A stretch of 64,000 nucleotides of DNA from Chitinophagales bacterium (GTDB lineage: Bacteria; Bacteroidota; Bacteroidia; Chitinophagales; Chitinophagaceae), in NCBI GenBank assembly GCA_017303855.1, contig JAFLBL010000009.1, positions 1-64,000 of the forward strand, read 5' to 3'. The notes below the pieces were generated by a model. The model saw nothing but the letters and a program-made list of their open reading frames with translations. It had not been told where the DNA came from and searched no databases. The first letter of the stretch is position 1. The number at the start of each line of letters is the position of its first letter. Shown piece by piece: positions 51,500 through 59,576 of the stretch. Position numbers and translations under genes: made by a program.

Positions 51500-53659
51500 A
51501 TGAAGAGGATTTTTATGTCCGCCTGCCTTACAGGGGCAGCCATCTGCAGTCTGGCGCAACAAAAAGAAAGTGCCAAAGACAGTTTCTACACCTTATCACC
51601 GGTAGAAGTAAAAGCGATCCGGGCCGGTGAAAATGCACCTTTCACGAAAACGAATCTGAACAAAAAAACAATTACAGCCGGTAATCTCGGGCAGGATATT
51701 CCATTCCTGCTGAATCAAACTCCATCTGTTGTGGTGAATGCCGATGCCGGTAATGGTATTGGGTATACCGGTATCCGGATCCGGGGTACGGATGCCACAA
51801 GAATCAACATGACCATCAATGGTATTCCCTACAACGATGCGGAAAGCCAGGGGCTTTTCTTTGTCAACCTCCCTGATCTCAGTTCTTCTGCCGGAAGTAT
51901 CCAGGTTCAACGCGGGGTAGGCACTTCTTCTAACGGAGCCGGGGCATTCGGGGCAAGTATGAATTTCAGTACGAATGAAGTGGTAAAAGAGTCTGCGGTA
52001 GAATTCAACAACAGTACAGGCTCATTCAACACCTGGAAGAATACACTCAGGTACAGCAGCGGTTTGGTAAACGGGTTCACTACCGATATCCGTTTATCAA
52101 GAATCAGCAGTGATGGGTTTATAGACCGGGCGAATACCAATCTGCAATCTTTCTTTGTATCCACTGCCTGGATGAATGACAGAACCTCCCTTCGCTTCAA
52201 TACATTCACCGGCAAAGAAAAAACCTACCAGGCCTGGTATGGAATATCAGAAGCTGACCTGCAGGCTGGTAACCGTCGCGTGAATTATGCCGGCACCGAA
52301 AAACCAGGTTCTCCTTATACAAATGAAACGGATAACTACACCCAATCACATTACCAGTTATTTTTCAACCAGGAGCTGAACAAGCGGCTGAGTCTGCATG
52401 TGGCCGCATTCCTGACCAGGGGCAAAGGGTATTATGAACAGTATAAAGCGGATGAGGAGTATAGCAAATACAATCTCCCTTACCCGGTCAACGGAAATGA
52501 TACCACGTTCAGTTCTGATTTTATAAGGCAGCTATGGCTGGACAATTATTTCTACGGAACTGTCTTCTCTTCGCAATACAAATCTGAAAAAACCCAACTC
52601 ACTATCGGGGGAGGTCTGACACGCTATGATGGCAAGCATTATGGCAAACTGAGATGGGCTTTGTACGGACTGACGGGTGTGGATCGCTGGTATGACCTGG
52701 ATGCATTCAAGACAGACTTCAACCTCTATAGCAAACAACAAACCGAATTATCGGCCGGTGTATTCCTGTTTTATGATCTGCAATACCGTTATGTGAAGTA
52801 TGCCATTAATGGCTTCCGTGATAATCCCGGACTGATCATAAATAATGACTGGCATTTCTTCAATCCTAAAGCGGGTATCACCATTAAGAAGAATAACTGG
52901 AAAACTTATTTCTCTTATGGCATGGCCAATAAAGAACCAAACCGGGATGATTTTGAAGCCGGGGCGGCTCAACAACCCCGTCCGGAGCAACTACACGATA
53001 TCGAAGCCGGTATAGAACGAACAAACAAGAAGTACAACTGGGGTGCCACATTGTATTATATGCGCTATAAAGATCAGCTGGTACTCACCGGAAGGATCAA
53101 TGATGTGGGAGCTTATACCCGTACCAATATACCACAAAGCTATCGCGCAGGCATTGAACTCCAGGGAGCTGCCAGTCTGCACCAATGGCTTACTGTTTCA
53201 GGCAACCTGACTCTGAGCCGCAATAAAGTACTGGATATGGAAGAGTATATAGATGATTACGACAATGGCGGACAGAAAATGAACCGTTATGCGTCGGCCG
53301 ATATTGCCTTCTCTCCTGCTGTAACCGGTGGTGCGACCATTGAATTGATCCCTTTCAAACAAACGGGTATCAGTCTGATCAGTAAATATGTGAGCCGTCA
53401 GTATCTCGATAATACGGGCAATCAAGCCCGTTCACTCGATCCGTTTTATGTGCAGGATCTCAGAGTGAGCTATACAATCCTTTCTAAAAAAATAAAAGAG
53501 ATGAATTTCATCGGCCAGGTGAATAATCTGTTCAACAATTTATACGAGCCAAATGGATATACCTTCAGTTATATTTATGGCGGGCAGCAGACCACTGAGA
53601 ATTATTATTTCCCTATGGCGGGTATCAATTTTATGGTTGGGGTGAATGTAAGACTTTGA
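51500..53659 (+). CDS. TonB-dependent outer-membrane receptor, probably for thiamine
   Basis: A 719-residue receptor with a signal peptide of about 19 residues. The plug domain (about 45-165) has DIPFLLNQTPSVVVNADAG, GIRIRGTDATRINMTINGIP and VQRGVGTSSNGAGAFGAS. A 22-strand-type barrel follows, ending in an aromatic-rich C-terminus with a final hydrophobic strand. There is no carboxypeptidase-like N-terminal extension and no SusD partner. Control by a TPP riboswitch indicates thiamine or a precursor as substrate. No thiamine genes lie next to it. Confidence 0.92.
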   Translation: MKRIFMSACLTGAAICSLAQQKESAKDSFYTLSPVEVKAIRAGENAPFTKTNLNKKTITAGNLGQDIPFLLNQTPSVVVNADAGNGIGYTGIRIRGTDATRINMTINGIPYNDAESQGLFFVNLPDLSSSAGSIQVQRGVGTSSNGAGAFGASMNFSTNEVVKESAVEFNNSTGSFNTWKNTLRYSSGLVNGFTTDIRLSRISSDGFIDRANTNLQSFFVSTAWMNDRTSLRFNTFTGKEKTYQAWYGISEADLQAGNRRVNYAGTEKPGSPYTNETDNYTQSHYQLFFNQELNKRLSLHVAAFLTRGKGYYEQYKADEEYSKYNLPYPVNGNDTTFSSDFIRQLWLDNYFYGTVFSSQYKSEKTQLTIGGGLTRYDGKHYGKLRWALYGLTGVDRWYDLDAFKTDFNLYSKQQTELSAGVFLFYDLQYRYVKYAINGFRDNPGLIINNDWHFFNPKAGITIKKNNWKTYFSYGMANKEPNRDDFEAGAAQQPRPEQLHDIEAGIERTNKKYNWGATLYYMRYKDQLVLTGRINDVGAYTRTNIPQSYRAGIELQGAASLHQWLTVSGNLTLSRNKVLDMEEYIDDYDNGGQKMNRYASADIAFSPAVTGGATIELIPFKQTGISLISKYVSRQYLDNTGNQARSLDPFYVQDLRVSYTILSKKIKEMNFIGQVNNLFNNLYEPNGYTFSYIYGGQQTTENYYFPMAGINFMVGVNVRL

Positions 53660-53674
53660 ATAATTAGTTAATTA

Positions 53675-53770
53675 GCCGATGTGCCGATGAGGCGATGTGC
53701 CGATGTGCCGATGAGCCGATGTGCCGATGAGCCGATGTGCCGATGAGCCGATGAGCCGATGTGTCGATGG
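53675..53770. repeat. Octamer array after the TonB receptor
   Basis: Twelve contiguous 8-nt units of form GCCGATGT or GCCGATGA, often alternating, with variants GGCGATGT and GTCGATGG. It starts 15 nt after the receptor stop. A related but degenerate array in reverse orientation follows the convergent rhodanese gene (53911-53942). Confidence 0.85.
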
Positions 53771-53816
53771 GGGAAGTGGCTGAAAGTTTGGAATTTTAGT
53801 ACGTTATTGAAAACGC

Positions 53817-53854
53817 AGATATAAAAAAAAGCCCTAGGGCTTTTTTTTATATCT
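53817..53854. terminator. 38-nt perfect palindrome, bidirectional terminator
   Basis: A perfect inverted repeat of two 19-nt arms with no loop. The centre is GCCCTAGGGC, flanked by A8 and T8. Each strand gives a G/C stem followed by a T-run, so it can terminate both the receptor and the rhodanese transcripts. Confidence 0.85.
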
Positions 53855-53910
53855 ATTCTATTATTAATTTAACTGAATATTCAAACGGGTCATACTCTTC
53901 AACCTGAAAG

Positions 53911-53942
53911 CAATTGGCATATTGACAAATCGGCTCATTGGC
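53911..53942. repeat. Octamer array after the rhodanese gene
   Basis: Four contiguous 8-nt units on the minus strand, starting 3 nt after the rhodanese stop: GCCAATGA, GCCGATTT, GTCAATAT, GCCAATTG. They share the GCCRAT pattern of the array at 53675 but run in the opposite orientation, each reading away from its own gene. Confidence 0.6.
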
Positions 53943-53945
53943 TAT

Positions 53946-54257
53946 TTACTTCCCTCCGAACTTTTCCTGCCAGGCCAGTATTCCACCGGTTACATTCACC
54001 GTGTTTTTAAAACCCATTGCGTCCAGAAACATACAAGCCATCATACTGCGTTTACCACTCCGGCAATGAATGATAACTTCCTCTTCTTTTAAATCATTCA
54101 GTTCATCAGCCTGCATAGACTGAATCATACCCAGCGGTATAAGTTTGGCACCTATATTAAATTCCGCGTATTCAGCAGGTTCACGGCAATCTATCAGGTG
54201 CAGTTTTTCGCCGGCATCCAGCCTTGCTTTAAGTGCTTCTACGGTAATATTCTCCAT
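53946..54257 (-). CDS. Rhodanese-like domain protein
   Basis: A 103-residue single-domain rhodanese. The active-site loop CRSGKRS in VIIHCRSGKRSMMACMFL carries the persulfide cysteine. The start ITVEALKARLDAGEKLHLIDCREPAEY is typical. A sulfur transfer or signalling role is possible; partner unknown. It starts 9 nt after the PASTA gene. Confidence 0.9.
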   Translation of the reverse strand: MENITVEALKARLDAGEKLHLIDCREPAEYAEFNIGAKLIPLGMIQSMQADELNDLKEEEVIIHCRSGKRSMMACMFLDAMGFKNTVNVTGGILAWQEKFGGK

Positions 54258-54266
54258 TTTTATTTT

Positions 54267-55061
54267 TTATAGTTGGTTTTCGGTACTGTCCGCAACCGGC
54301 TTATCCTGTTGCAGAAAAACATCTATTGTCTGTCCGGTTCTGATCCGCAAAATCCTTCTTTCCTCATCGAATTTCGCAGGAATCTGTTTATAAATATATG
54401 CATTACAGGTGTCCGTAACATCGCCAACAACTGAACCGATAATCAGCCCCATGGATTCCAGTTGCGCTCTTGCCTCACAGTAAGTCATACCGGTAATAAC
54501 CGGAACAGGGAAATCCTGTTTACCTATACCATCACCCAATACCAGAGAGATGATACTTCCTTTGCGCACTTTGGTACCTGGCGCAATGGCAGCACCATTG
54601 TATAATTGCTCCAAAACAGAATTGCGCGCAAAATCAGGTTTGAATGTAGTGTCTCCCACCCTAAGATCCAGGCTTTTTAGTACCATTTCCGCATTTCGGT
54701 AGCTATACCCGGACAGGTTGGGCATATCCACTTCCGGCGGTATTGTTCTGCGGATAACCAGAAAAACCGTGCGATTGGATTTTACTACTTCATCCGCTTC
54801 CGGTATCTGCTTTATCACACGGTTGGCAGGAACCGTATCTACATAAATTGAATCCTGGATTTCCACATCAAATCCCGCTTTCTTTAAAATACTCCTGGCT
54901 TCATCATACGATTTCCCGGTTACTGATGGCACTGAGGCTGAATTACCATGACCGGTCAGCCAGTTCAGCGAAAGCAGAAAAAGGGCAAACAGGCCAATAG
55001 CCAGTACCAGTCCTGCGAGCAGGTTGACCCATAGCGGGCGGTGTGTGATTGCTTTAAACAT
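54267..55061 (-). CDS. PASTA domain membrane protein
   Basis: A 264-residue protein with one N-terminal membrane helix (about 12-33) and three extracytoplasmic PASTA domains (about 40-105, 108-180, 183-252; motifs VPSVTGKSYDEARSILKKAGF, MPNLSGYSYRNAEMVLKSLDL, VPVITGMTYCEARAQLESMGL). PASTA domains bind peptidoglycan or beta-lactams. There is no kinase or transpeptidase domain. Its position 26 nt after ddl fits a cell-wall role. Confidence 0.9.
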   Translation of the reverse strand: MFKAITHRPLWVNLLAGLVLAIGLFALFLLSLNWLTGHGNSASVPSVTGKSYDEARSILKKAGFDVEIQDSIYVDTVPANRVIKQIPEADEVVKSNRTVFLVIRRTIPPEVDMPNLSGYSYRNAEMVLKSLDLRVGDTTFKPDFARNSVLEQLYNGAAIAPGTKVRKGSIISLVLGDGIGKQDFPVPVITGMTYCEARAQLESMGLIIGSVVGDVTDTCNAYIYKQIPAKFDEERRILRIRTGQTIDVFLQQDKPVADSTENQL

Positions 55062-55087
55062 CCATTGTTTTTTTTATCGGACAGGTT

Positions 55088-56083
55088 TTATTCTCCAAAA
55101 CATTCCAGAACCAGTTTACTGTAAAATTCCTTCAGACTCCAGCCCATTGCCCGGACCTGCTGGGGTATAATACTGGCTTCACTCTGACCCGGTATTGTAT
55201 TTACTTCGAGCATATAGGGCCGGCCTTCTGCTTCGTTATAAATAAAATCGATTCGTACCACTCCCCGGCAATTGAAAGCTGCATAAACCCGGCTGGCTGT
55301 ATCACGGATTTTACCCGCCATTGCTTCATCAATCTCAGCCGGCGTCACTTCAGAAGATTTCCCCTGGTATTTTGCCACAAAATCAAAAAAAGGCATATCC
55401 GCATCCGCTTTCACTTCCGTGACAGGAAGCACAATAATATTTCCTTTTGACCGGAATACACCTACGGTGAATTCCCGCCCCTGGACCATTTCCTCCACCA
55501 ATACCTGGTTATCTTCCTGAAAAGCTTTTTCAATAGCTGTATGCAGTGCCGCGGCATCCGGTTTTTCCACTTTGGACATACCAATACTGGATCCCCCGTT
55601 ATTCGGTTTTACAAAAACAGGAAACTTCAGCCCGGTAAGAATATCTTCCTCACGCCCTGCCACATTCCTGATCAGCAGGATGGATTTGGCAACCGGTATA
55701 CCAGTTGCTCCTGCTACGGCTGTAGCGTATCGCTTATTAAATGTAATTGCTGACGAAGCGGCATCGCAGCCTGTATAGGGGATCTTCAAGGTATCAAAAT
55801 ACCCTTGCAGCTTTCCATCTTCTCCGGGTGTGCCGTGCATCCCGATAAATACCGCGTCAAAGTTTACTTTTTCATTATCCAGTTGCAGGGAGAAATCATT
55901 TTTATTTACTTCAATTTTCCGGCCGTCCACCAATTCATAGAACCATCCCTGGGCGTTTACATCAATTTTATAGACGTTGAACAATGACCGGTCGAGGTTG
56001 GTATCAATGGTATTGGCGGAACGATAGGAAATCACCGCTTCTCCTGAAAAACCACCGGTGACCAGTGCTATATTTCTTTTCAT
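55088..56083 (-). CDS. ddl: D-alanine--D-alanine ligase
   Basis: ATP-grasp ligase making D-Ala-D-Ala for peptidoglycan; 331 residues. Motifs are GMHGTPGEDGKLQGYFDTLKIPYTG, FVKPNNGGSSIGMSKV (ATP loop), VEEMVQGREFTVGVF and LEVNTIPGQSEASIIPQQ. It is the first gene of a three-gene set with the PASTA and rhodanese genes. Confidence 0.96.
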   Translation of the reverse strand: MKRNIALVTGGFSGEAVISYRSANTIDTNLDRSLFNVYKIDVNAQGWFYELVDGRKIEVNKNDFSLQLDNEKVNFDAVFIGMHGTPGEDGKLQGYFDTLKIPYTGCDAASSAITFNKRYATAVAGATGIPVAKSILLIRNVAGREEDILTGLKFPVFVKPNNGGSSIGMSKVEKPDAAALHTAIEKAFQEDNQVLVEEMVQGREFTVGVFRSKGNIIVLPVTEVKADADMPFFDFVAKYQGKSSEVTPAEIDEAMAGKIRDTASRVYAAFNCRGVVRIDFIYNEAEGRPYMLEVNTIPGQSEASIIPQQVRAMGWSLKEFYSKLVLECFGE

Positions 56084-56391
56084 TACAGATTGTTGGTTTT
56101 ATACCCGATGAAACGGGCCTGAACTGCAAATATTGCGGAAAAAAACAAGACCCGCAACGGCAAACGGGGTAAATTAACAGGCTTAACAAAAAATATAGCC
56201 CGGCCGGACTGTTAAGACCTGAAATAAGAAAGGTGAAGGTTGTTCACCCTTCACCTTTTTACAACGGGACATATAACCCGTCACTGATGTAACAGCTTTC
56301 GCTGTTGTATTACTACATATGAAAGTTAATACAAAATCTGTGCACTTTCATCATGTGAGACTACTTTTTTTGCACAAAAGGGAAGCCCCGC
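56084..56391. other. Non-coding gap between ferredoxin and ddl genes
   Basis: A 308-nt gap. It contains the terminator at 56229-56258 and a weak hairpin around AACAGCTTTCGCTGTT (about 56288-56303). The promoter of ddl must lie here, but no perfect TAnnTTTG was recognised. No credible coding frame. Confidence 0.6.
56229..56258 (-). terminator. Terminator downstream of the ferredoxin gene
   Basis: A perfect 11-bp stem, AAAGGTGAAGG / CCTTCACCTTT, with an 8-nt loop. T-rich sequence follows on both strands. It lies 134 nt past the ferredoxin stop and upstream of ddl. Confidence 0.7.
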
Positions 56392-56739
56392 TTACGCGTG
56401 CAGCTTATCCTTCTTAGCCGCCAGTTGCTCCACTGTCTCTTCGTACATTTCATCCGGTACACAACAGTCAACCGGGCAAACAGCCGCACACTGAGGCTCT
56501 TCATGGAAGCCCTGGCATTCTGTACACTTGTTCGGGGTAATGTAATAAGTATCAGTAGCTACCGGAGCATTTTTCTGGTCGGCATCCACGCTGGAACCGT
56601 CCAGTAAAGTAAATGATCCTTTAACGGTAGTTCCGTCAGACATTGCCCATTCCACACCACCTTCATAGATAGCATTGTTGGGACATTCGGGCTCGCAGGC
56701 GCCGCAATTGATACATTCTTCTGTGATCTTGATTGCCAT
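56392..56739 (-). CDS. Two-[4Fe-4S] ferredoxin
   Basis: A 115-residue ferredoxin. Cluster motif 1 is CINCGACEPECP near the N-terminus. Motif 2 is CTECQGFHEEPQCAAVCP at about residues 77-94, with CC just after. About 50 residues of beta-type sequence lie between the two motifs, longer than in compact clostridial ferredoxins. It is divergent from an acyl-CoA reductase gene with overlapping promoters, suggesting joint regulation. Confidence 0.92.
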   Translation of the reverse strand: MAIKITEECINCGACEPECPNNAIYEGGVEWAMSDGTTVKGSFTLLDGSSVDADQKNAPVATDTYYITPNKCTECQGFHEEPQCAAVCPVDCCVPDEMYEETVEQLAAKKDKLHA

Positions 56740-56765
56740 AATAAACTATTTAACGGGTTCAGGGT

Positions 56766-56786
56766 TACTTTTGCCTTACAAAATTA
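56766..56786. promoter_or_regulatory. Face-to-face -7 elements of the ferredoxin and acyl-CoA reductase genes
   Basis: Plus strand TACTTTTG (56766-56773) and minus strand TAATTTTG (56786-56779) are both perfect TAnnTTTG, pointing toward each other with 5 nt between them. Together they form an 8-bp inverted repeat with one mismatch. The two transcripts would overlap at their 5' ends and probably compete. Confidence 0.65.
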
Positions 56787-56796
56787 GTAGACAGGC

Positions 56797-57795
56797 ATGA
56801 ATTTACAACACAGAATTTATTTATTATCAAGGCTTGGTGATTATATTTTGGCAGACGGACCTGACTGGCGTCAGGTGGTAGAGAGGGCCGGCGCCGAAAA
56901 TGGCTGGTTTATTCCCGAATTTGTGGATTCTGCGGCAAAAAACATAGCGAAATCCTTTTTGAACCCTCAAAAACTGGCCTCATGGGCTGACGAAAATCAT
57001 GTTCCGGATTTTCGTACAGCTCCCAAAAATGTGGGCATTATCATGGCCGGGAATATTCCGCTGGTCGGCTTTCATGACTGGCTGGCTGTTTTTCTCAGTG
57101 GTCACAACGCTGTAATAAAACCATCCAGCCGGGATCAGGTATTGATTAAACACCTGACTGCCCTGATCAGTGACTGGGATAAGGAGGCCGGTGCACGCAC
57201 TGTATATGCGGATATGCTGAAAGGGCTGGATGCATATATTGCTACCGGCAGTAATAATTCCTCCCGGTATTTTGACTATTATTTTTCCCGGTACCCGCAT
57301 ATAATACGAAAGAACCGAACTTCAGTGGCGATACTGGATGGGACTGAAACTACGGCTGAACTGGAAGCGCTGGCCGATGATGTATATCTCTATTTCGGAC
57401 TGGGATGCCGGAACGTAACAAAAATCTTTGTCCCGGAAGCCTATGACTTTGTTCCCTTACTGGAAGCCTTCCGAAAATATAATTACCTGGCTGATCATCA
57501 CAAATACAAAAACAATTTTGATTATAACCTGGCCCTGCACCTGTTGAATAAGCAATTCTATATGACCAATGGTTCACTGCTCCTGGTGGAATCTCCGTCT
57601 GTTTTCTCTCCCATCAGTCAGCTGAACTATTCATTTTATTCAAACAAAGAAGCAGTAGAAAACAGTTTGCAGCAAACAGACGAAATTCAGGCAATCAGCG
57701 GTCATGGTTATATTCCTTTCGGGCAGAATCAATGTCCGGCTGTCAGTGATTTTGCCGATGCTGTGAATACCCTTGATTTCCTGAATTCGCTATGA
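56797..57795 (+). CDS. LuxC-family acyl-CoA reductase
   Basis: A 332-residue protein of the LuxC/acyl-CoA reductase family in the aldehyde dehydrogenase superfamily. The nucleotide-binding part shows VGIIMAGNIPLVGFHDWLAVFLSGH and IATGSNNSSRYF. The likely catalytic cysteine is in YFGLGCRNVTKIFVP. The family reduces acyl-CoA to aldehyde with NAD(P)H. No luxD, luxE or luciferase genes are nearby, so bioluminescence is not implied. Confidence 0.87.
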   Translation: MNLQHRIYLLSRLGDYILADGPDWRQVVERAGAENGWFIPEFVDSAAKNIAKSFLNPQKLASWADENHVPDFRTAPKNVGIIMAGNIPLVGFHDWLAVFLSGHNAVIKPSSRDQVLIKHLTALISDWDKEAGARTVYADMLKGLDAYIATGSNNSSRYFDYYFSRYPHIIRKNRTSVAILDGTETTAELEALADDVYLYFGLGCRNVTKIFVPEAYDFVPLLEAFRKYNYLADHHKYKNNFDYNLALHLLNKQFYMTNGSLLLVESPSVFSPISQLNYSFYSNKEAVENSLQQTDEIQAISGHGYIPFGQNQCPAVSDFADAVNTLDFLNSL

Positions 57796-57948
57796 AAAAC
57801 AAGGGTTTAAAAAGACCATGTACGAAGACCTTAGTAAAGATTTGTTAAACTGACAGGTGCGTATAACAGGTTCAACTGACAGTTTGTTATTTTGTGGTGC
57901 AAAGGCACAGGATTTGTAAATCACAAAAAAAAGAAAACAAAAATCAAT

Positions 57949-59454
57949 ATGAAAATCAAACAGCTTTTATTGATCGTTGCAGTCAGCGCCGTATCTGCAG
58001 TAAGCAGTGTTTGGATTTATGGAAAAGTGATGAGCCGGCAACAGGTTGCCGCCTTTAACCAGTCTGCGGATGGTAAGGTTCCGGTAAATTATGCCGGTTT
58101 TTTTGACAATGCCGCGTCCCCGTTGGGAGAAGCCACCGATTTTACCAAGGCGGCAAACGCAGCCGTACCGGCTGTGGTGCATATCAAGACAAAAATTCCG
58201 GCCAGGCAGATTACCAATCAGCTCCCCCGCAACCGCGGTAACGGATTTGATGATCTTTTTGAGCAGTTTTTCAACTTCGGCCCCCAGGTACAACCGGAAC
58301 AACGCGCTTCCGGCAGCGGCGTGATCATCAGCGATGACGGGTATATTGTAACCAATAACCATGTCATCTCAGATGGAGGGCAAGGCGTGGCCGATGAGAT
58401 CACGGTAACCCTGAACAATAAAAAGACGTACAAAGCCCGGGTAATCGGTAAGGATCCCAGCAGCGATATTGCCGTCTTGAAAATTGACGGCACCGGGTTT
58501 CCCTTCCTGCTGTATGGTAATTCCGATAATGTAAAACTGGGCCAATGGGTACTGGCCATTGGCTATCCGCTTACACTGGAAACCACGGTTACCGCGGGCA
58601 TTATCAGTGCCAAAGGCCGGTCTATCGGTATTAATGGCAAACAAAGTGATACACCGATTGAATCATTTATACAAACCGATGCGGCTGTGAACCAGGGCAA
58701 CAGCGGAGGCGCCCTGATTACCACTGATGGTCAGCTGATCGGTATTAACTCTGCCATCTATGCGCCCACCGGTACGTATGCGGGTTATTCTTTCGCTATA
58801 CCCGTAAACCTGACCAAGAAAATTGTGAATGACCTGATCAAATACGGTAATGTAAAACGGCCCTACCTTGGCATTGCCGCAGATAATACAAAACGTACTT
58901 CCACGGAAGGCGCGATTATCGGGTCTGTGGCTCCGGATGGCGCCGCTGCCGCAGCCGGACTGAAAAAAGGCGATATCATTAAAAAAGTAAATGATGTGCC
59001 GATCAGTTCCTGGGAAGAACTCCAGGGTACGATTGCTTCGCTGAATACCGGCGAAAAAATTTCCATCGCCTATAAACGGGATGGAAAAGACTATACAGCA
59101 ACGGCTACCCTGAAAGCAGACCAGGGAACTTACGCCAATCTTGCGGCCAGTAACCTGGGAGACGCATTGGGCGCAGACCTGGAAAACCTGGATAAGAAAA
59201 CCGCTATTAAGAATGAAGTGGAAGGCGGGGTACTGGTGAAGAAAATCCGCAGTGGTGGTGCATTCAGCAAAACCCGTATGCAGGATGGTTTTATCATAAC
59301 CAGTGTAAATGGTACGGATGTTAAAAATGTGGATGAACTGGGCAGGGCCCTTGCCTCCAGCCGCAGCGAAAGTGTAAACCTCGAAGGGTTCTATGATGGT
59401 TATGACGGCATGTACCGCTACCCGGTAAAACTCAGTGCCGGTGAAGAAGAATAA
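57949..59454 (+). CDS. HtrA/DegP-like periplasmic serine protease
   Basis: A 501-residue S1C protease and chaperone for envelope quality control. The ATG at 57949 gives a signal or anchor segment (about 4-25). The protease domain (about 60-290) has the triad regions VTNNHVIS, SSDIAVLKI and NQGNSGGALI. Two PDZ domains follow (about 300-395 and 405-495; YLGIAADNTKRTSTEGAIIG, GFIITSVNGTDVKNVDEL). A longer frame adds 19 non-signal residues. The 153-nt upstream gap has a near-consensus TATTTTG box. Confidence 0.94.
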   Translation: MKIKQLLLIVAVSAVSAVSSVWIYGKVMSRQQVAAFNQSADGKVPVNYAGFFDNAASPLGEATDFTKAANAAVPAVVHIKTKIPARQITNQLPRNRGNGFDDLFEQFFNFGPQVQPEQRASGSGVIISDDGYIVTNNHVISDGGQGVADEITVTLNNKKTYKARVIGKDPSSDIAVLKIDGTGFPFLLYGNSDNVKLGQWVLAIGYPLTLETTVTAGIISAKGRSIGINGKQSDTPIESFIQTDAAVNQGNSGGALITTDGQLIGINSAIYAPTGTYAGYSFAIPVNLTKKIVNDLIKYGNVKRPYLGIAADNTKRTSTEGAIIGSVAPDGAAAAAGLKKGDIIKKVNDVPISSWEELQGTIASLNTGEKISIAYKRDGKDYTATATLKADQGTYANLAASNLGDALGADLENLDKKTAIKNEVEGGVLVKKIRSGGAFSKTRMQDGFIITSVNGTDVKNVDELGRALASSRSESVNLEGFYDGYDGMYRYPVKLSAGEEE

Positions 59455-59473
59455 TTGAAAGCAACTGATTAAT

Positions 59474-59506
59474 AAAAGGGCTGCATCAAAAAAATGCAGC
59501 CCTTTT
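59474..59506. terminator. Bidirectional terminator between HtrA and amylase genes
   Basis: A perfect 13-bp stem, AAAAGGGCTGCAT / ATGCAGCCCTTTT, with a 7-nt A-rich loop, between convergent genes. It belongs to the GGGCTGYA hairpin family. Confidence 0.85.
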
Positions 59507-59524
59507 ATAATTTATACCATTCTC

Positions 59525-59566
59525 TTCTTCCCACTTCCCACTATCCACTATCCACTTTCCACTTTC
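59525..59566. repeat. Heptamer array after the amylase gene
   Basis: Six contiguous 7-nt units on the minus strand, starting 10 nt after the amylase stop: GAAAGTG twice, GATAGTG twice, GGAAGTG, then GGAAGAA. The unit is close to the GAGAGTG array at 36065. Confidence 0.75.
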
Positions 59567-59576
59567 CATACACCAC

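Noticed and set aside
53675..53770. CRISPR-like array
   Set aside because: The units are 8 nt with no spacers and no cas genes nearby; it is a simple tandem array.
56797..57795. Possible lux (bioluminescence) locus because of the LuxC-type reductase
   Set aside because: No luxA, luxB, luxD or luxE homologue is present; LuxC-family reductases occur widely outside lux operons.
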